Positions 1 to 13,037 of a stretch of 64,000 bases of DNA are shown here, piece by piece. The first letter of the stretch is position 1. The number at the start of each line of letters is the position of its first letter. Origin of the DNA: Membranipora membranacea (Eukaryota > Bryozoa > Gymnolaemata > Cheilostomatida > Membraniporidae); the NCBI GenBank assembly GCA_914767715.1, contig OU612067.1, positions 10,292,001 through 10,356,000 of the forward strand, written 5' to 3'. The translations under genes were made by a program, and so were the position numbers. The notes below the pieces were generated by a model that was given only the letters and a program-made list of their open reading frames with translations, was not told the DNA's origin and made no database searches.

Positions 1-1502
1 CGCATACAATGTGCCCGCTGGGATGCGACTTACTTCTACACATGTGCTATGTTCATAGCTCTCCCCAAATAGTTATGACATCATTGTGGAATATTTCATA
101 GCATACTGCGAATTATTAATGATCTATTGATTTTCAATTCACTACAAATATTTTGTGGTGTGACTGTGGCCATTGTGGCACTATAATTTAACTGAAAACT
201 AATATGCGATAAGAACTAGTAATACATTTTACTGTAATCCTACACTTTTTCATATCAAATTCTCTTGTAAAAATCATAACGAATTTTCAAGGTCCCTTAA
301 ATCACTTAATTCAGACTATAGGGGACCGAAGAAATTGTTTCCTTAAAGGGACACCAAAGTTTCAGACTGCATTTTGACTACATTATAATCTCATTTCTCT
401 CACCTTAGAAGATGTATTTCGAGCACAGATGTAGCTAATTATACAACATTGGATGTTTCTCATGCATACTTGACTGTTCATTTGGTTCAATAACCTAGGG
501 ATGTGGCATTTAATGCAAAGATTAGGTGAACACATTTTCAGCTAATCAGCAAGAAATTATTTACAAGTCCAGATTTTAGAGCAGTGCGCATGCTCATCGT
601 GACCTATAACGTCAATTGCTAATCTCTGTAATCAATATACCTTACATGATATTATACTCCTGCGTACAGCATAATAAAACTGGTTGTGATTGTAATCCGG
701 ATGTGGACTACTGCACATGGCTTAGGCTAAGTTCTATTTAAATTAAGCAGAGTAAAATGGGCACTGCACAATAATCCACCAAAGCTAAATGCCTGTTGTT
801 ATACGTCTCAGGCTGAAATACTAGCACTTGGAGGCAGGAGGAAAGGAAATAATCCATAGTCTTAGGAAGGAGTTATCTGATCTATAGTTATATTTTCTTG
901 ATTATATAGGTCAAAAAAATGTAGGATTTTACAACTCCAATATTCTGAATATAAATGTCAAATTTGAGGCTAGGACACATTTCCAAACCTATTCAGGGCA
1001 GTTTGAAGGCATTTGGGCATGACAGTCTTTGAAACTTTGGAATCCCTTTAATTAGTGGTAATGGAAATAAAACACTGATGACTGGGTGAACAGCAGCAAC
1101 CACTGAATTGGAAAAGCAGGGTTGGCAGCTTTGTTTTTGGGTGGTGAATCCGGATCATGTTGAGTTACTTTCTACCTTGGCCAGAGGAGACAATTTCAAA
1201 TTACAATTACAAATTTGAATCAACAGGGTGTAAAAACAATTGGCTGAGCTGGGACCTCACTCAGGTGTCTGAATTAAACAGATATTTCATATTAATTGAA
1301 TTTGAATTAACCAGCATACACTGTGTAACAATTTGCATTTATAATTATTATTTACTGAGGAAAATTGTTGCATATGAACCAGTGATCACAATTTGATAGT
1401 CCGTTTACTATCACTATGGTTCAATGCCTCGAATGAGTGGTCCACCTCGATTTTGAATTATGAATGCTAAGATTTCCATGATGGAAAAAAAACATGAAAA
1501 AC
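1..1502. other. Non-coding, nothing recognised
   Basis: AT-rich sequence without a frame I can defend. The longest open frames (about 80 codons) have no recognisable domain and no flanking splice sites that extend them. Confidence 0.5.
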
Positions 1503-1585
1503 ACCTGCTACGGCCGGGACTCGAACTTGGGTCCCCCGCGGCAATACCCTTTGAAGGCTAAGGGGTTAGGCAACCTCGGATATCG
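1503..1585 (-). repeat. tRNA-derived SINE head
   Basis: Read on the minus strand this stretch resembles a tRNA gene body. A good internal B box (GTTCGAGTCCC, 1516-1526) closes a T-arm-like hairpin, and an A-box-like TTGCCTAACCC lies about 45 bases before it. It lacks a clean acceptor stem, so a tRNA-derived SINE or tRNA pseudogene is more likely than a working tRNA. Confidence 0.45.
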
Positions 1586-1589
1586 GATC

Positions 1590-2290
1590 GGTCCATAAAT
1601 TCAACCTCGGATCGGATCCGGACCCGGCTAACGCGTACAAACGCTAAATTTACCAGTCCCAGCAGCTGTACTTTTGCACCATAATATACAGTTAAGGTCA
1701 TTGAATATATGGATAAACACCGTCAACAATCTTTTGCCTGAACCATTACCCTAATTTAAATGTGCATATATCTGATTGGATATGATACTTTACAAGGAGC
1801 AACTTATCACTCAAACAGCCACGGTGCAAGGATCACACACACAGATTATTTGAAAAGATCATTTAATGAGTACAGAGATCTCTTGACTACGAGCATTTGT
1901 GCATAGACCCTCAATTTGCCAGGATCGCTCAAACCCCAATGTTGATAATCACTGAGTTTGAGTAAACTCCCTGCACCCAGGGACTCTCCCACCCTCCCTG
2001 CTGCACCTATGTCCCAAACTCTCTACTGTGATTAGGATAGGAATTGTCCTCCTACTTTGAAGAAGAGGATAACCGTGTACATTAAACTAAACAGTTTGTT
2101 ACAAGGAACATCATTGGAAAAGAATTATGTCTTACTCACAACGATCTGAGTAAAGATGCTTCTCTCCATTTCAGCAGAAAAAAAACATTTAATCGGCAAA
2201 AATATAGATAGCAATGAAAATGAGATAGGTATTGAATGCCTACTGATCACCATTGAGTGCTTTCAGCCAAACTCAATTATCTAATCTGAA
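1590..2290. other. Non-coding, nothing recognised
   Basis: No supported coding frame. It ends at the 3' tail of the LINE that follows on the minus strand. Confidence 0.4.
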
Positions 2291-2296
2291 CAACAA

Positions 2297-3913
2297 ATTA
2301 ATAATATTAATGATAATAAAGTTTATTTGTGAAACGCTTAATAAAATTGCAGAGCAACAATTCTAAGCGTTATTACATTAAAACCAATAAAATAAAGGTG
2401 AAATAAAATGGATAAAATATGTGCATGAGGATAAAATTAAAACATAATTCTGATACTGCTATATAAATCTATAAAATAAAATCTAATCACTTAAAGTACA
2501 ACCTAAATAAATACGTTTTAGTAGTTTTTAGGACTTAAGACCGGTAAGGCTCGGCAACAGCTGCAAGTCAGGGGGCAGGGAATTCCAGAGGGTTACGAGT
2601 GATGATGGTAGGGATTTTCCACCGACTGTGGCCAAGCGAGAGGTGTGATGGGATGCGAGGATGATTTTTGAGCTGCTTCTAGTGACACGGCGAGGTTCAG
2701 GAATGTAGAATTGATTGATGAAATAAGCTGGCGTATCAGGAGAGTTATGATAGATCTTGTACGCAAAAAGTAAAATTTTAAATTGAGCTCTGGCTTTGAT
2801 AGGAAGCCAGTGGAGTGGCTTTAGTGCAGCGGTGGCAGAGTCGAATCGCCGTGCACCAGTGAGGCATTTTGCGCAGCTGTTTTGGACAGTTTGAATTTGA
2901 TTGCGGGCAAAGTCTGGGAGGGTGAAATAGATGGAGTTGCAGAAATCGATGCGAGATGTGATGAAACTATGAATGAGTGTGGCAAAATGATGTGACGGTA
3001 TGAATTGTCTGATAGCCTTTAATCTGCGTAGTTGGAAAAAACAGGACTTTCTTAATTCTCTAATATGACTATCAAATGGCAACTTGGAATCCATAAGAAC
3101 ACCTAGGTTGCGCACTTTCACTTGCGGCATGATAACTGTGCAGCCATCTAGTTTCAACGGAGAGTATAAGCTGGGATCACATTTGCGGGAAAAGGGAATG
3201 AACATGGTTTTATCTGGGTTCAGTTTCAGGTGGTTGGTCTTCATGAAAGAGCTGATGATGGAAAAAGCTTTACTAATTCTTCGTCGAGCGGTGGCCTCAT
3301 TATTAAGTGTGTCATGAGTATCATCAAAGCTAACCCAAAATTGTGTGTCATCAGCGTAAATATGGCAAGAGATACCTAGGCTCCTGAGAAGAGGAGGTAA
3401 GACGGACATAATACAGTTAAACAGAACTGGCCCAAGCACGCTTCCTTGCGGCACACCCACATTCAGTGGTTTAGGTTTCAATAAGTCATTTTCCATCCTA
3501 ACTTGGAAACTACGAGATTCGAAGTATGAATAAAACCACTTTAACACATTGCCTCCAAGATTGAAATGTGATTTTAACAATGATAACAGATGAGTATGAG
3601 AAATAGTGTCGAAAGCCGCTGACAAATCAATAAGCACTAAAAACACAGACCTCCCTCTATCAAGCTCATGAAGAATAGACGAATACACCTGCTGAAAAGC
3701 CGTTTCTACACTATGGCCTTTCCTATAGGCTGACTGATGTGAATCAAGAAGCTGATTTACATTGAGATGTGCTGTGAGCTGATTGCAAACTGCAGTTTCA
3801 ATGACTTTAGAGACAAACGGCAGATTGGAAACTGGACGATACGAATTTAAAATGTCTGGATCGATAGCCGGGGATTTTAACAAATAAAATTTTATAAATT
3901 TTATTGTATTCAT
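2297..3913 (-). mobile_element. 5'-truncated non-LTR retrotransposon (CR1/L2/Jockey-like RT)
   Basis: A 461-codon open frame (3913-2528) holds most of a LINE reverse transcriptase. SYRPVSNLPF opens the palm, FLVLIDLSAAFDT carries the first catalytic aspartate, GVPQGSVLGP is the next block, and HIYADDTQFW is the YADD active site. The thumb and C-terminal region (KVRNLGVLMDSKL, FCNSIYFTLP, LHWLPIKARA) follow in the usual order. The endonuclease and ORF1 are missing, so the copy is truncated at its 5' end near 3,900, as is normal for LINE insertion by target-primed reverse transcription. Downstream on the minus strand lies a 3' UTR that ends near 2,300 in a short ATT-rich tail. The long intact frame suggests a fairly recent insertion. 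The exact clade is not resolved. Confidence 0.85.
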
Positions 3914-4361
3914 TTTATCATTTTTAGTAACTTTTCTAATTTAACTCTTTCAAACCCATCTATAATATTTCATCAGCTAGTTTCATAATATGCTTTTAAT
4001 AACTGATTTTAACTCTTACACACCCATCTAGAATGTTCCCTGTTTCCTGTTCTTTCATCAGCCAGTATCATATTATACACGCTTTTAATCACTGTACATG
4101 AGTAGAGTCTAGCCAGTGAGTATCCAACAGCTGAAGTAGCAAGACCTTATATTTTAAACGAGTCAGCAACGAATTAAAAGCTCATAGTACACAACTTAAC
4201 CAACTGAAGTAAGTTTCTTGAGTTCTGCCTGCTGGCAGACCTCCCTGCCTTGACATAATGTTGCCTTGTTTGTACTCTGTTGTTAGACTGTAGCCTCCCT
4301 TGGGTAGAAGGTATGCCAAGTGAAAACCCCCATCCCACCACTGCAACCATTGACCTGATTT

Positions 4362-4500
4362 CTAGTCCAGTTCCTCCAAGCTATCTCGCAAAGGTAGTTG
4401 TAAACCAAGAGCCATTCCTTCCCCCTCCCATTCCAGTCCAGTTCCTCCCAGCTATCTCACAAAGATAGTTATAACTCAGAGCCATTCCCTTCCCCTCATT
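4362..4500. repeat. Two-copy tandem repeat, about 73 bp
   Basis: Two near-identical C/T-rich units lie head to tail. Each starts around TCCAGTTCCTCC and contains AGCTATCTC and GAGCCATTCC. The second unit begins near 4,435. No coding role is seen. Confidence 0.6.
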
Positions 4501-4643
4501 CGGTTATTTAGTCTATCTATACCCCTTCCCTCCCATTGATTATATTGTCTCGCTCGATGAATAATTAATGATCATATTGTCCATATCCCTTCCCTCCCCA
4601 ATTTATCTTGACCGATAAATATGTTAATAGTTTGTCCATATAA

Positions 4644-4655
4644 CCCCCCCCCCCC
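4644..4655. repeat. C12 homopolymer
   Basis: A run of twelve C between two tandem-repeat blocks; low-complexity sequence. Confidence 0.8.
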
Positions 4656-4695
4656 AAAGCCAGCCCCAAATTCAGGTCAATTACATTCCCAGCCC

Positions 4696-4840
4696 AGATA
4701 GAGTCGGTGTACTCGTTACCTTCCCCCTCAGATAGAGTTGGTGTACTCTGTATATTCACAGGCAGATAGAGTCGGCGTACTTGTTATATTTCCACTAGAT
4801 AGAGTCGGCGCACTCGTTTTAGAGAGTCGGCTTACTCAGC
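4696..4840. repeat. 34-bp tandem repeat
   Basis: Four units begin with AGATAGAGTYGG at 4696, 4730, 4764 and 4797, each followed by YGYACTC. A fifth, shortened unit starts at 4821. The spacing is 33-34 bp, and the units differ by a few substitutions. Confidence 0.75.
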
Positions 4841-4849
4841 AAAAATAGG

Positions 4850-5815
4850 CAATGTGCGTGGTTGCAGTGGCAGGTATCGCCGCCTTAGGGTAACCCCCTC
4901 AAAATCCTCAACAACACATTCTTCATGAATCAACTAGAATTTACAACTTTTGGTCCCAGACAGAAGCAAAACTGAGTGGTTGTAACGTTGTGCAGTCAGT
5001 GTATTGTATAAAATGTAATAATGTATTATTCATTTCAATTTACTTTGCAAGCCAAATAAGCTAACACATTTTTATGAATTGAGTTTATCTACATCAATAA
5101 AAATAATATTTTGAGTGTCGGGAGACATTATACCATATAACTTCATTCATTAACCTCAGTTGAGAAAGTCAGCCTCTACAGTTGTTAAGGAACATTGAAT
5201 GGAATGCTTATTGGACTCGTACAGTAAAAGGCATAAATACCTCATACATAGATGAGCAGAGAGGACAAACTCTAACACTATATAGACCTCAATTCAAGAA
5301 GTGCTATGATTTTTTCTGTGTTATAATTTTGCAAAACTACTGAAAAAACTAGCTGTCAGACTATTTCTTTGGTATTGCTTTGGTCTTGAGGCTTCATGAA
5401 TAACATCACAAATTCATACCTATATGCTCTATAGTCTATAATCACTAGGGTGTGATACTTAGTGGAGGCGTATAGTAAGCTTTATAAATCTCATTTGAGC
5501 AGTGATGTGATGTCATTGTTCTGAAGCTTGGATATTGACAGTCCGTAGCAACATTGAATAATGATGAATCGTTTAACAATTCAGAGAAATAAGGCATTTT
5601 CAAATGATAATAGTGATGGTTTCCAATCATAGTTATTTTTAATTGTGGCATTAGAACGCTTTGAATTACGAGATTTTTAATTATGAATATTTCACAACAC
5701 TGAATATTACGGCGAGTTCAGTCAGAGGCGGGGCAAGATTTCGGGAGCTAAAACTATAATTTGCCAAAATGAAAAGAATGATGCCTCTTCACTTGTGTCA
5801 TATATCATTATTACT
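4850..5815. other. Non-coding, downstream of the discoidin-like gene
   Basis: AT-rich, with no supported frame. It probably includes the 3' UTR of the minus-strand gene that ends at 5816. Confidence 0.4.
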
Positions 5816-6914
5816 TTAATAGGATAAAACATTTAGCTCTTTGATACAAAATCTATCCATATAAGTATCCTGAGTGAATGACAAATGAACATATCTACCG
5901 TACAAGTAGTAAACTCGCGTTGGGAGATCTTGGCCAAGCACATCACCCTCCAAACACGGGTAACAGTTCCATGTATCCATAGTGGCTGCTTCTGTTAGCC
6001 GTGTGCAGACTCGACTCTTCTGATTGTCAGTGTCTCTAACACTCATCACAATGTGGTTAAACTCAGAGTTGCTATTAATATTATGCGTCCATTGCAGACA
6101 GGGATGAACTCTGAAGCCTACTACCATGACAGCGCTGCCAAGGTCAATGTAGAAACTTTTGCCTGTGATATCACCAGTCATTGAGCGTGATATGAATGTG
6201 CTGTCGGTATTACCATCCACCATATGCCACCAAAAATAGATTGAATATCTAGTGATCCCAGTTGTGGTAATCGTTCTACCTGCAACAGAGAATTTGATCA
6301 ATTAATGTTAATCAAATAACTAGGATCAAAAAGAGGGATGCTTAATAAAAGACAGGCTAGATTCTTAAATTATCGCGATTAGCAATTGTCTTTACACTAA
6401 CCAATGCAGTATGTAATACACATAGAAAATATCAACAGACAAAATTTAAAAACAAAACTTCAGTCCATTCTTGTTTTCTCATTGCATCACAAAGTTACTA
6501 AAAGTTTGGCTCTGAAATTTTATTCGATCTTTTTTTTGCTCAGCTAACATGAAACAATTTATGATTACATTGAAAAGCCTGCAGTAGTTATACCACCAAA
6601 TCTGACCTATGCCACCTATTGGTGAGATATACTCACCCTGTGCAGTATCTTGGTTCAGACTCAGTGCAGTTAAACGCGGCACCTTAGCTTGTTTGACTAG
6701 TGCATTTTTCAGATCTGCTGAAAAACCACAGACTTTATTGAACATTGTTAGAATCGTTGTGGTAGGACATAGTTGTTTCTCTTTATCATAATAAAGTGCA
6801 GCACATGTGTCCTCAAAGGAACATAGGCTAAGGCAATGGCTGTGCTTTGACATATATCTTGTTTTGTTGGGATAGCTATTCCAAAGTAATTTGTATGAGC
6901 AAGAGTGCTGTCAT
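5816..6914 (-). CDS. Partial PAN-like + discoidin (F5/8C)-like extracellular protein, probable frameshift
   Basis: Two terminal exons of a minus-strand gene. The last exon (6279-5816, 153 residues and a stop) follows a good acceptor. It contains GKSFYIDLGSAVMVVGF, the core strand of galactose-binding, discoidin or fucolectin-like modules, and ends with GRYVHLSF and FCIKELNVLSY, which match the usual final strands. The upstream exon (6914-6637, donor GTGAGT) reads as a PAN/apple-like segment with many cysteines: YFGIAIPTKQDICQ in one frame, then CLSLCSFEDTCAALYYD in another. Phase 1 to phase 1 needs a length divisible by three; 278 is one short, so a single base seems lost near 6,850. Either the gene is broken or the assembly has an error. 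Exons further upstream, including any signal peptide, were not found. Function is inferred as carbohydrate or protein binding outside the cell. Confidence 0.5.
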
Positions 6915-9900
6915 CTGAAATGAGAAGAAAATAACATGTAGAAATCACCTATGTAACCATTAATCCTTTAGAATAAAGTCAAATCTAGTCTTACCCTGTG
7001 GTTTGTTTTGCATCGTTTCTATACATTGTTAATGGATTTAATGCTAAATCATGATCATTAACAGAACCTAATCTTTATGATCTCTACCTCCACATGAAAA
7101 AGAATAGGTTTTGTAGAAGACCAAAGCCAACACGATAGCAGCAACTGTTGTTTCTCTAGTTTTTTGGTCAGTTCTCCTAGCTTCACGACCACAATAAAAC
7201 AGTGTCAATGCTTCAAGTGGCACATGGTATTCCTCTGTGTCTGCATATATTTTAAAAATTACACCTTCCCAAAAAATCTATTCTTTTCTGGAAACTGAAA
7301 ACGTATTACATGAATAATTGAATTCTGCACTGAAAATCTGATCTAATGTTTAGACTTTCCCAGAGCCTCAAGGGAGATTCGCAGAATAGAATTGTGATAT
7401 CAATGATGCAGATGTACCAAAAATACACCGATTACCACCATTAGATATTGCTGCGATCTGTTCAGAAGTGAGAAAAGAACTATTTAAGTCCTGATGAGAA
7501 TAACAAGGCCATAGGTTTCACTTTTAACTTGCAGCCTTTTTCCATGATTCCATTGATGTGGGGAATTGTTGTTCATTTAGGATTTTGTTTGTCTACTGTT
7601 CCATAAACTTGAACAACTCCATTAATATATTTGGTTTTCATTCATTTCTATTTACATCTGTGATGATGCATTATTTTTTGTTCTCAAATTATTTATTTTC
7701 AAAGAGCCACAGACACACAAAGAATAGGGCTGGCAAACAAAGGTTGAGATGTGATGACCAACATGACAGAAATATTATAATAATTCAACCCCTTGGCTGA
7801 TCTTGCACACAGTATCTACTTTAATATAGCCCTGGTACTACTGATAGCAAAATGTCAGATTTTGGCAAGACAGGAGGAGACTGAGACAGCAGGAAAATTT
7901 GAGAGACATATATCGATGCCTTAAAAACATTCTTCAGCTATCACAATTTAAAAGAACAGTGTATATTCATTCACTAATAACTAGTGCAATTAGCTTATAG
8001 TACATGTTAAATTCGATTGAGTTTGTAATTCTGTCAAGTAATTATTGATTTATACATTCCTGCAGAAAGCTTCATGTAGTGTTTTAATAATCACAGCAGA
8101 AGTATGACGAATAGCTATTTTTATGACCATATCGTCTTAATTTCCATACCTGGTGGCGTAGGTTAAGTTGGTGAACTCCTGAACACAAGGACCCAAGTCC
8201 ATGCCTGAGTTTAGGCAACGTTTTGACCAGCTACAATCACTAATTATGTGCAAGTCCCGACCTGTTACAAGAGTTGTCTGTCTCCACGAGACACGAAACA
8301 GTCCGGAGGAGAAAATTCCCGCGAGACCGAGAATTGTCTTGTCTCGTTGCCATCACTTCCTGGTGCACTGATAAAGATAAATTTATAACTCATCAGCTTG
8401 CATGCAAAGAGCTGGGACAATAAACTGTGATCTGTGTAATACTCTTAATTAACACCATATCAGCATGGTTGTTAAGCGAATGGAATATTCATTAACATGA
8501 GCATTTTCAGAATCTGGAAGTAATCTTTTTTAGCATGGGAAAGCTGATCTAGATGTTCACTCCATTTTGTTTCTGTGAGATCAATCATGATATATAATGC
8601 AACAATTCCCGTACTATCTGCTTCTCGCAAAACTAAATGTGATGTGTTACGTCAAAGGAATTTGTCACAACTTAGCTAAACTTTCCCATGTCCTGATGCG
8701 GTCATATTTGCCAATGATATGCTGAAGCTTGTACACTGGCCAAAACTTGTAAATCTTGGGTCCCCTTATCTAAAATTGAACTACATAAACAAATTTTGGC
8801 CCCAGTAAGTAAAACTTTGGTACACATACAAATCCTGGCATAAAAACAATTGTTCAAAATCAAAAATTTGGCCCGTTAGGCGTTGTTAACTTTTAGCCTA
8901 GCAAAAGAAGGGTTGCTGTGATATAAATAAGCACAATGAGTCATGTGAATTGGAAAGGAAACAGAACTTAAGAATTAAAATTACATTTTAGCCTTGTCCT
9001 TCTTTCTCTGTGCCAAGAATTTAGCATCTTTTGAATGCGAGTACTCAACTTAGTCAGGTAAAAAGTAATCAAGGCAGCAAAGTCAACTAACTAAGGCTGT
9101 CATCTTGTTTGTTTGTTTGCTTCAACTATGGCACAAAGCCTCAATTCAGTCTGACATCCTAAGATTTATATCTCTAGATGAAATAGTTTTAAACTAGAGA
9201 ATGCCTAGTAGTTAATTTTTCTTTATTTTGACACACCTACTTTCATCCTAGTACTTCGGTAAACTGGTAGCAAAATTTCACATTTATCCGTCATTGTTGC
9301 TGGAGGAGTTATCGCCCTAGTTTGCATACGCGAGTAGATCTCAAAAACCATATCAATACTGCCGATGAATTTTCTGTTGATACAAGACCTGTGTCGCTGA
9401 TGATAGTCTCAAATTGAAGTCCCACTTCGATGGAAACTTACCAATGCTCTAATTCACCTAAGATATGAAGGTTATGTTTGTCAGACTATATAAATATAAC
9501 TCCTGCTTGCCTATCTGACCAAACAATATGACGGACATTTCTATTGAATCTTTATTTTTCATTTTTAGAGATTACACAAGTGAAGCTGCAGCTTTATCAT
9601 TTGTAGTGAGGGAGTTGAAATGTATTTAATATTACCTTTTTTTAATATGGTATCAGAGATCCATCAAAATATTGATATGTGTTGTGCAAGGTATAAAAGA
9701 CAGCAGCTTGTAAGTAAGGAAGGAGATATAAGAGTGCTGCATAAGAACTCAGGCTACATTCGGGATGCGCAGGAAGGAGGCATTAATAAGCACGCTGTCT
9801 TAAAGAGGACAAGGTAATTAGATGAAACAGACAAGTTACGCCATTACTGGACACCTCAACGTATCTCGTGTGAGTTTGAATACATTACAATATGAATGTG

Positions 9901-10870
9901 TTATATTGATATGAAAAAATTGACATTTTATTTTTTGAAAATTGAACTCATTATTATTCAGAAATAATTATGTGTATCAAAATACAAGAAGTCTTCCATT
10001 ATCACAAACTGGTCTGCATGCAATCCTGCAGTTTGCAGTATCAGCTACGCTTCCTTCATCTTCCTGTGTCAAGCAAATTGAAATGCGTAGATCAGAAATG
10101 TGGTACATTTTACTAAAGTGGATAGATCGATAATATACAGTGAAAAGTTGCAATAGATCTTGAGTTCATAGACCTTCTTCATGCATATCGAGTTAATATG
10201 CCATTTATGAAGCTCACTTGTGCTAATAACAAATATATATCATTGGTGTCTCAAGACAAACTTTATTGGATGGCCTGTTTGGATAATAATCCACTTTGGT
10301 GTAGAGAAATAATACATAATACTCACCTTGCCTGTTAAAAAGCGCTTCGCCACCATATTGCTCTACAAATTTTAATAAGACGTAAACTAAATTTCAACAT
10401 TTTAACTATCACCATGTTGTGTGTCAACAGAAGTCAAGAAACCAGCCATGTGTTTTGAGCTTTGTGACACTGAACAACTGAGGCCCACCCAGTTAGGACA
10501 ATTTAAATGATGCAGATAACAAAAAAAAATCCTAAAGAGTTAAATATTTAATACATGATGAGCTATTGTATTAGCAGCTATCAAATTTTAGCATGATCGG
10601 AATCTATAATTGCCAACAAAGTGATTCAAAAAGAAGTCTCAATTGTTTTTAATACGATGGCTAATTCTCCATTTGCGTTTCGGTCAACCCATTTATGTTA
10701 CTGTGACATCATAATGGTTGAATCTTAGTAATAATTTACCACATGAACTTTCACATTAGCAGGTGAAATCAGAGGCAGTTTAAGGGTAAGCCTATATTCT
10801 TAGGTTAATTCGAGGTTGTGATACTTCAGCTTCCAAACACAATTTTGTTGTGACACTGTACCGATAAATT
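6915..10870. other. Non-coding, mostly unassigned
   Basis: About 4 kb without a frame I trust. A tRNA-like stretch lies near 8,150-8,215, with a TGGCGTAGGTTAAGTTGG A-box-like piece and GACCCAAGTCC further on, so a degenerate SINE is possible. Upstream exons of the discoidin-like gene may hide here. Confidence 0.35.
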
Positions 10871-11049
10871 TCACATGTCTTGAGTGCTTACCTTGGTTTC
10901 AGCGGATAGTTCTTCAGATTTGCATGACCCTATCCTGTTTGTCAGCAAAAGCCAGAGATCGATGGTAATAAGAGCGATTAGCAAGCAGCCCAGGATCAAG
11001 GCCACATAATATGACAGCGGCCTGGTCCCATGACTTATGTAGATCATCT
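10871..11049 (-). CDS. Possible terminal transmembrane exon, gene unassigned
   Basis: After an acceptor (CATTCAG) the frame encodes a short juxtamembrane piece, then a strongly hydrophobic span (YYVALILGCLLIALITIDLW) and a polar tail ending TKVSTQDM and a stop at 10871. A GTAAGC after ETK at 10,892 could instead act as a donor. A possible upstream donor lies near 11,159, but I could not extend a phase-matching frame into it. It could belong to an unrecognised single-pass membrane protein or be chance. Confidence 0.25.
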
Positions 11050-11837
11050 CTGAATGTGGAGAAAACAAAGCTTATTCCTCTTTTGGTAACGTTAAATTTT
11101 TGAGTTATTGCTAAGAATTTTGGGTAGCAAACAGAAAGACAACGAGTACATAATGATGCACTCACCTGCAACCTGGCGGACTAAGTGTGGACAAGCTAAC
11201 TAGCTAGCAATGTAACCACACTCCTAAGCTTTAACTTGAGAGTATTTCAACATATAAACCGACTGACCTAGAGCTGGGCCATGTCAAGATTTCTAGTGCA
11301 ACCAAAACAAACGTTATAAGCTGATACTGATGAAAGTGTAAATTAACAAAATACTTGACAGCATATACTGATGGCTGTGGAATTATCAAGGCAGTCGAAC
11401 CTTTCAACATCAGTTGGCGATAAGCATGCTTATTTTTATGCCATTCATGGGCAACTGATTGCAGACAGACATACTTGTTTGAGCCATCTAGTAATGGTTT
11501 ATGGTCTTACTCATCCCTCAATTGACCTAAAGTGACATATCCCCTCAGATTATATTAATGTAAGCAATTTATTGTTCTCGCTATTGTCATCCATATATCA
11601 AGAGCCAAATTTACTCTTGTCAGGAAAACACACGGCTGAGGGTAATGGGTGATATTTTAGAATTGTACTGTCCACTCATTGTAACATATTATGGTCTAAT
11701 CATTTGAACATATGATATCCAGGGGATTCGAATTAGATGATGGGTTTCATTCCTGTTGAACTTTTGACACTCTTAAAGAAGAAATTGGATGATATCTACA
11801 CATCATATACGATTCCATGAGATTTTGCCATTTTGTG
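11050..11837. other. Non-coding
   Basis: No supported feature seen between the possible TM exon and the relic of the receptor A last exon. Confidence 0.4.
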
Positions 11838-11950
11838 GAAAGCTCACTCTTCACCATCTCTGTTGCTCCAGGATCATTCTTGTTTTAATGGTTTTTGTTG
11901 TCATAACTACTGCAGCGTAGTCTTCTCTCAGTGTTTTTCAATCTTCCGCT
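11838..11950 (-). pseudogene. Decayed duplicate of the receptor A last exon
   Basis: The acceptor (AATTTCAG) and most of the sequence match the terminal exon of receptor A at 13161-13038, including the stretches for VTTK and for PG(A/V)TEMV. A small indel right after the exon start gives AGA-GCG-GAA-GAT-TGA, so the frame stops after four residues. It could act as an alternative last exon giving a shortened tail, but the extended decayed similarity beyond the stop suggests a relic. Confidence 0.6.
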
Positions 11951-13037
11951 CTGAAATTAATAAGGAAAATGATACGACGTTATCTCATTAATTTTACAAC
12001 CTAGTAGTCTCTGTTGCCAAATATTTCGCAAAAGGTTGATCTTAGGCACAATGGGTTCAAACTGGGATTTGACTTTTATCTTTTACCTCAGAACAATTCT
12101 TGGTTTAAACTGCGAGATCAAATTTTAAATTTTACAGGATAATATGTAATGCAGCTCACAAAAATTCACAGCATCCAGATAACCACCATTGCTAGTTTTT
12201 ATTGACAATTTTTCACAAAGTTTTAAGTCAGAGTCTGAGGTAGCAAGACAACGTTTGAGGGGAACCTGAAATGGTTGGGCTGGTTTATTAACACCCTGTT
12301 ATACATGGGTTGAAGAAATATTGACTGCAAAGGAAAAGTTAAATTGTTTTGTTATTATTATAACTACTGAGGAATAGATAAATCTAACTGTTGCCTGATT
12401 TGAGCTGCATTGACCCTCACTTGACCTGCTTTTCTTAGACTTGAGGTTATGTCTTCAAACGACCTGAATCCACATAAAATCATCTAAGGAGCTTGTTTAA
12501 TTGACTGCGCCAGGAATACACCAAGTATCTGTATCATAAAATTCAACATGTTCAATGACCACCCTGCAGCAACAGCAGATAAAATCAATGCTTATACCAC
12601 CCAGTGACAGAGCTGCAATTACTTATTTGGTTTCCATATAAGCTGTAAATGTATAAGTGCCAAAAATTTATGTTCATTAACAGTCAAGTGGTCAGTGTAT
12701 ACCTTTTTTCAGTCTTTGTCAATGGTAATGCATAACAAGACATATCCAGTGTTATCAAGCGTGATAAAAATACAGATCGTCTTCTCTTATGTAAGGTGAA
12801 TATAACTCTAAGTTTTAGACAAAATTATTACTAATGAATAGCACAGAAATATGAAGACTAGTGATAAAATTAACTCACATAAATAGAGAAGTACAAGCCC
12901 ATAGAGAAGTCAATCAAAAAAACAATCAAATATGTAAATTGAAATCAATAGCATTAAGAAATTATTTCACCTACAAGTGCGAATAATACACCAAAATTAT
13001 TTATAGTCTTTTGTCGAGTGGTCATATCTTATGTCAC
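11951..13037. other. Non-coding, downstream of receptor A
   Basis: Contains the 3' flank of receptor A. No further exon was recognised. Confidence 0.4.

Noticed and set aside
1503-1585. Functional tRNA gene
   Set aside because: A B box and T-arm are present, but no convincing acceptor stem or anticodon arm, so a SINE or tRNA pseudogene is preferred.
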